Part shown: in pieces, positions 61,640-64,000 of the stretch
How positions within the stretch are numbered: the first letter of the stretch is position 1
Layout of the letters: each line of letters opens with the position of its first letter
Assembly (NCBI RefSeq): GCF_964340395.1
Contig: NC_135563.1
Location: forward strand, 14,331,151 to 14,395,150
DNA: 64,000 nt
Direction: 5' to 3'
DNA from: Glandiceps talaboti
Lineage: Eukaryota; Hemichordata; Enteropneusta; Spengelidae
Translations under genes and position numbers: made by a program
The notes under the pieces: generated by a model
What the model saw: the letters and a program-made list of their open reading frames with translations, nothing else
Databases searched by the model: none
Told to the model about the DNA's origin: nothing

Positions 61640-63537
61640 GCACCCTCCAAGACACACCGCCAAGCAGTGTCGCGGAAGAACAATAGCAGCTCTGGTTTGC
61701 GAGAATGAATTTTCAGTGAATACATTGGTTGTGTAAAATAACACTTTAGCCTTAAGCTGTAATACTGTACATATTTATCAATTTTATAGACCATGTAAAC
61801 TCGTAATTCAAAAATATACAGTCTGCCATCTTTATGTAAAGAGTTTGTTTTTTCATTTGAGTTATAGCGTCGTAAACTATTGCTTTCAGAAGTGACTGTA
61901 TATGTTTACTTCAACTGTCTTTTGGAGTTTGTAACAAAAGCATCAAAAGACAAAATTACTCTACAATTTCCTCGAAAACGCAGAAATAGCTTTCTTTTGT
62001 ACTAAATTCCCAGTATCATGCATGAAAAAATTACATTGTTAAAGTTACAGATTAAGCATTTGTAAATAGGGTTTGATACAATGATATAGTCGAAGACACA
62101 GGCAAGGAAGAAATTATCTGTGTCTAAGAGTGGTGCTGTTAGTATAATAGTCTGTATGTGTAGCTCAAATTAAATCAAATAGAGACAAGAACATCAACAT
62201 TATGTGTAAAGAATAAAACCAATTTCCATGTGTGTACCCGTCATTGTCTTTTAAGTTAATTTATTCCATGGATGTATTAGTAAACTCAGTAACAAAGTCC
62301 CGGTTTATGCTATGGAGAGATCGGTGGGACCTGTGTACTCGGTACTAGCTTAGGTACTACGTAGGAACAGGTGTGCTAGTCGGAAGAAATCACGTACATC
62401 TCCGGTACATCTCCGGCCTAAGTTGTATGTCATGTCTGTTTAGCTATGAAAAGTGTTACAATCTCATGAAATTATTTACTTTTTACGCATTTCGTACGGT
62501 TTCCTTCGGGCTAGCAGTAGACGTTAGACTCTTCTCAGACACAATAAACCGAAATAAAATAAAATAAAATAGAGTGAAATGAATGAAACTATTTTCCAAA
62601 CACAAACTTGAAAATTGTTACCTGAAATTTTCGACTGCACACATCAGTCTTCAGGAACCCACTATATTGACTCACTATTCAGATCAAGTGACTTTACGGA
62701 CACGCAAGCCTAATACAGAGGGTCTTGTCTATATCGCCCGATGTCTCCGTTCAATGATTGTTTAAATGCCCGGATTTAAATAACCTTCTTCACTTCCTAC
62801 TGCCTCTTTCAGCGTCTAGGATTTTCACGTTGTCATTGTCAACAGAATGTACTGGTGATGTAATAATGGATGCGACGAGAGACTGTTGATGCGTTGCATT
62901 TTGGCCGTCTATACTCCAAGAAGTTTATCGTGATCTCTCTGTCTCTCCAATGTAAATATTCTTCACATGTATGGTCCTCTGTTAGAGCCTCCTTCTGGCG
63001 AGGTCGACCACGCCACATACGTTTTTCCTGCCAGTCTTGTCCTTTGAGGATATCGATAGTTGTCTCAGAGTTTGATGCAGGTATTTATTACGTATGAAGC
63101 AAAGATCCCTTTGAGTGCCTCAGAGGTGTCCTTGATATAGGCGAGGACCACTGATTTTTTCCTGGTGAAATCAATAAATCAAATTCCTTGCTTGGTTGTT
63201 CCCTTTACGGTTGGCTATAGTGTTGGCTCTTGAGACTGGCGAACCGTGACACTATCTCACACCCACTCAGGGTACCCGCACCTATGTAAATGTCTGGTTG
63301 ATGTCAGTCTTTCTTCTTGTTGGTCTGTGTATCTTTTCGTCACTGTAGGCCCTATGTAGTATGAAACGTCCGAATCACACCTACTTTATATTGTACTGCA
63401 TGGTTTCTTGGAACAATTTTAGTTGATCAATACAATGTAGTTGATTTTGTGATCTGTCTTTAGATCACTCGCGCACGCGTAGATGCTCCATACATATCGT
63501 CAAACATTCACGTGCAACAGCGCCACCCCACACACAT
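61640..63537. other. Right-hand intergenic stretch
   Basis: No recognisable exon, RNA gene or element. Short (AATAA)n repeats lie near 62555-62570. Confidence 0.45.
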
Positions 63538-63765
63538 TCATTCATTCATTCATTCATACATACATACATACATACATACATACATACATACATACATACA
63601 TACATACATACAATGTACATACATACATACATACATACATACATACATACATACATACATACATACAATGTACATACATACATACATACATACATACATA
63701 CATACATACATACATACATACATACATACATACATACAATGTACATACATACATACATACATACA

Positions 63766-63794
<29 letters not shown>
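63538..63794. repeat. (ATTC)n then (ACAT)n array with periodic AATGTACAT interruptions
   Basis: A short TCAT run leads into ACAT units broken at about 63612, 63667 and 63738 by the same AATGTACAT variant. The variant has therefore been copied along with blocks of about 55 and 71 bp, showing block expansion as well as single-unit slippage. Confidence 0.95.
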
Positions 63795-63796
<2 letters not shown>

Positions 63797-64000
63797 CATT
63801 TAGTTACTTTCTTGTAATTATGTTTTAGTGCTGTAGTTTCTTTTGTAGTCTATGTAGTGTTTCTTGCCGATTCGAAGACCAATAAATACTATTATTATTA
63901 TTATACACATTATATACAGAGAATAGAGATGCTATTATTATTTTTACACTATGTCTCAGCGCATTGTACAACAAACTAACAACTAAAAGTGAAAAAAAAA

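Overview
This is a window of animal nuclear DNA, most likely from a non-vertebrate, probably marine, metazoan. It is AT-rich by eye. It holds two spliced genes, both on the minus strand, set among long introns, microsatellites and broken mobile elements. The evidence for an animal is a C2orf42-family gene with GT-AG introns, a two-pore-domain potassium (K2P) channel gene with the intron inside the first GYG filter codon, non-LTR retrotransposons with L1-type ORF1 and R2-type restriction-like endonuclease, and many (ACAT)n, (ACAG)n, (AC)n, (AG)n and (AT)n arrays. I cannot name the species; a hemichordate, lophotrochozoan or cephalochordate would all fit.

Layout. Positions 1-7.7 kb: a C2orf42 homologue on the minus strand. 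Five coding exons can be joined in frame (6425 down to 887). The last coding exon lies beyond the left edge. A probable non-coding first exon and promoter with YY1, CCAAT and E-box motifs sits near 7.6-7.7 kb. Its introns hold a 1.45-kb DNA transposon with perfect 16-bp terminal inverted repeats, and a minisatellite grown from the 3' end of a coding exon together with its splice donor. Positions 8-11.5 kb: intergenic, with one small MITE. Positions 11.5-17.8 kb: two dead LINEs placed tail to tail between (ACAT)n arrays. LINE A (+) is a 5'-truncated APE-type element with a 12-bp target-site duplication; LINE B (-) is a 5'-truncated element with a restriction-like endonuclease.

Positions 20.1-59.6 kb: a K2P channel locus on the minus strand. 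One exon (20106-20962) carries everything after the first pore, including the second pore. Two different first exons (59111-59546 and 55259-55685) each carry M1 and the first pore, and both end in the same phase and can splice in frame to it. The intron of 34-38 kb holds no other exon I can recognise. It contains a long mirror-like compound microsatellite that can fold as a palindrome (37.5-38.0 kb), a 475-bp foldback element, several duplicated segments and a higher-order satellite at 50.4-51.1 kb. Positions 59.6-64 kb: upstream sequence with a probable LTR end plus tRNA-Leu primer-binding site, an in-frame 66-bp tandem duplication and a terminal (ACAT)n array.

The two genes have no evident functional link. 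The observations most worth following are the shared-exon K2P arrangement, the splice-donor minisatellite, and the nested LINEs whose insertion order can be read from the sequence.
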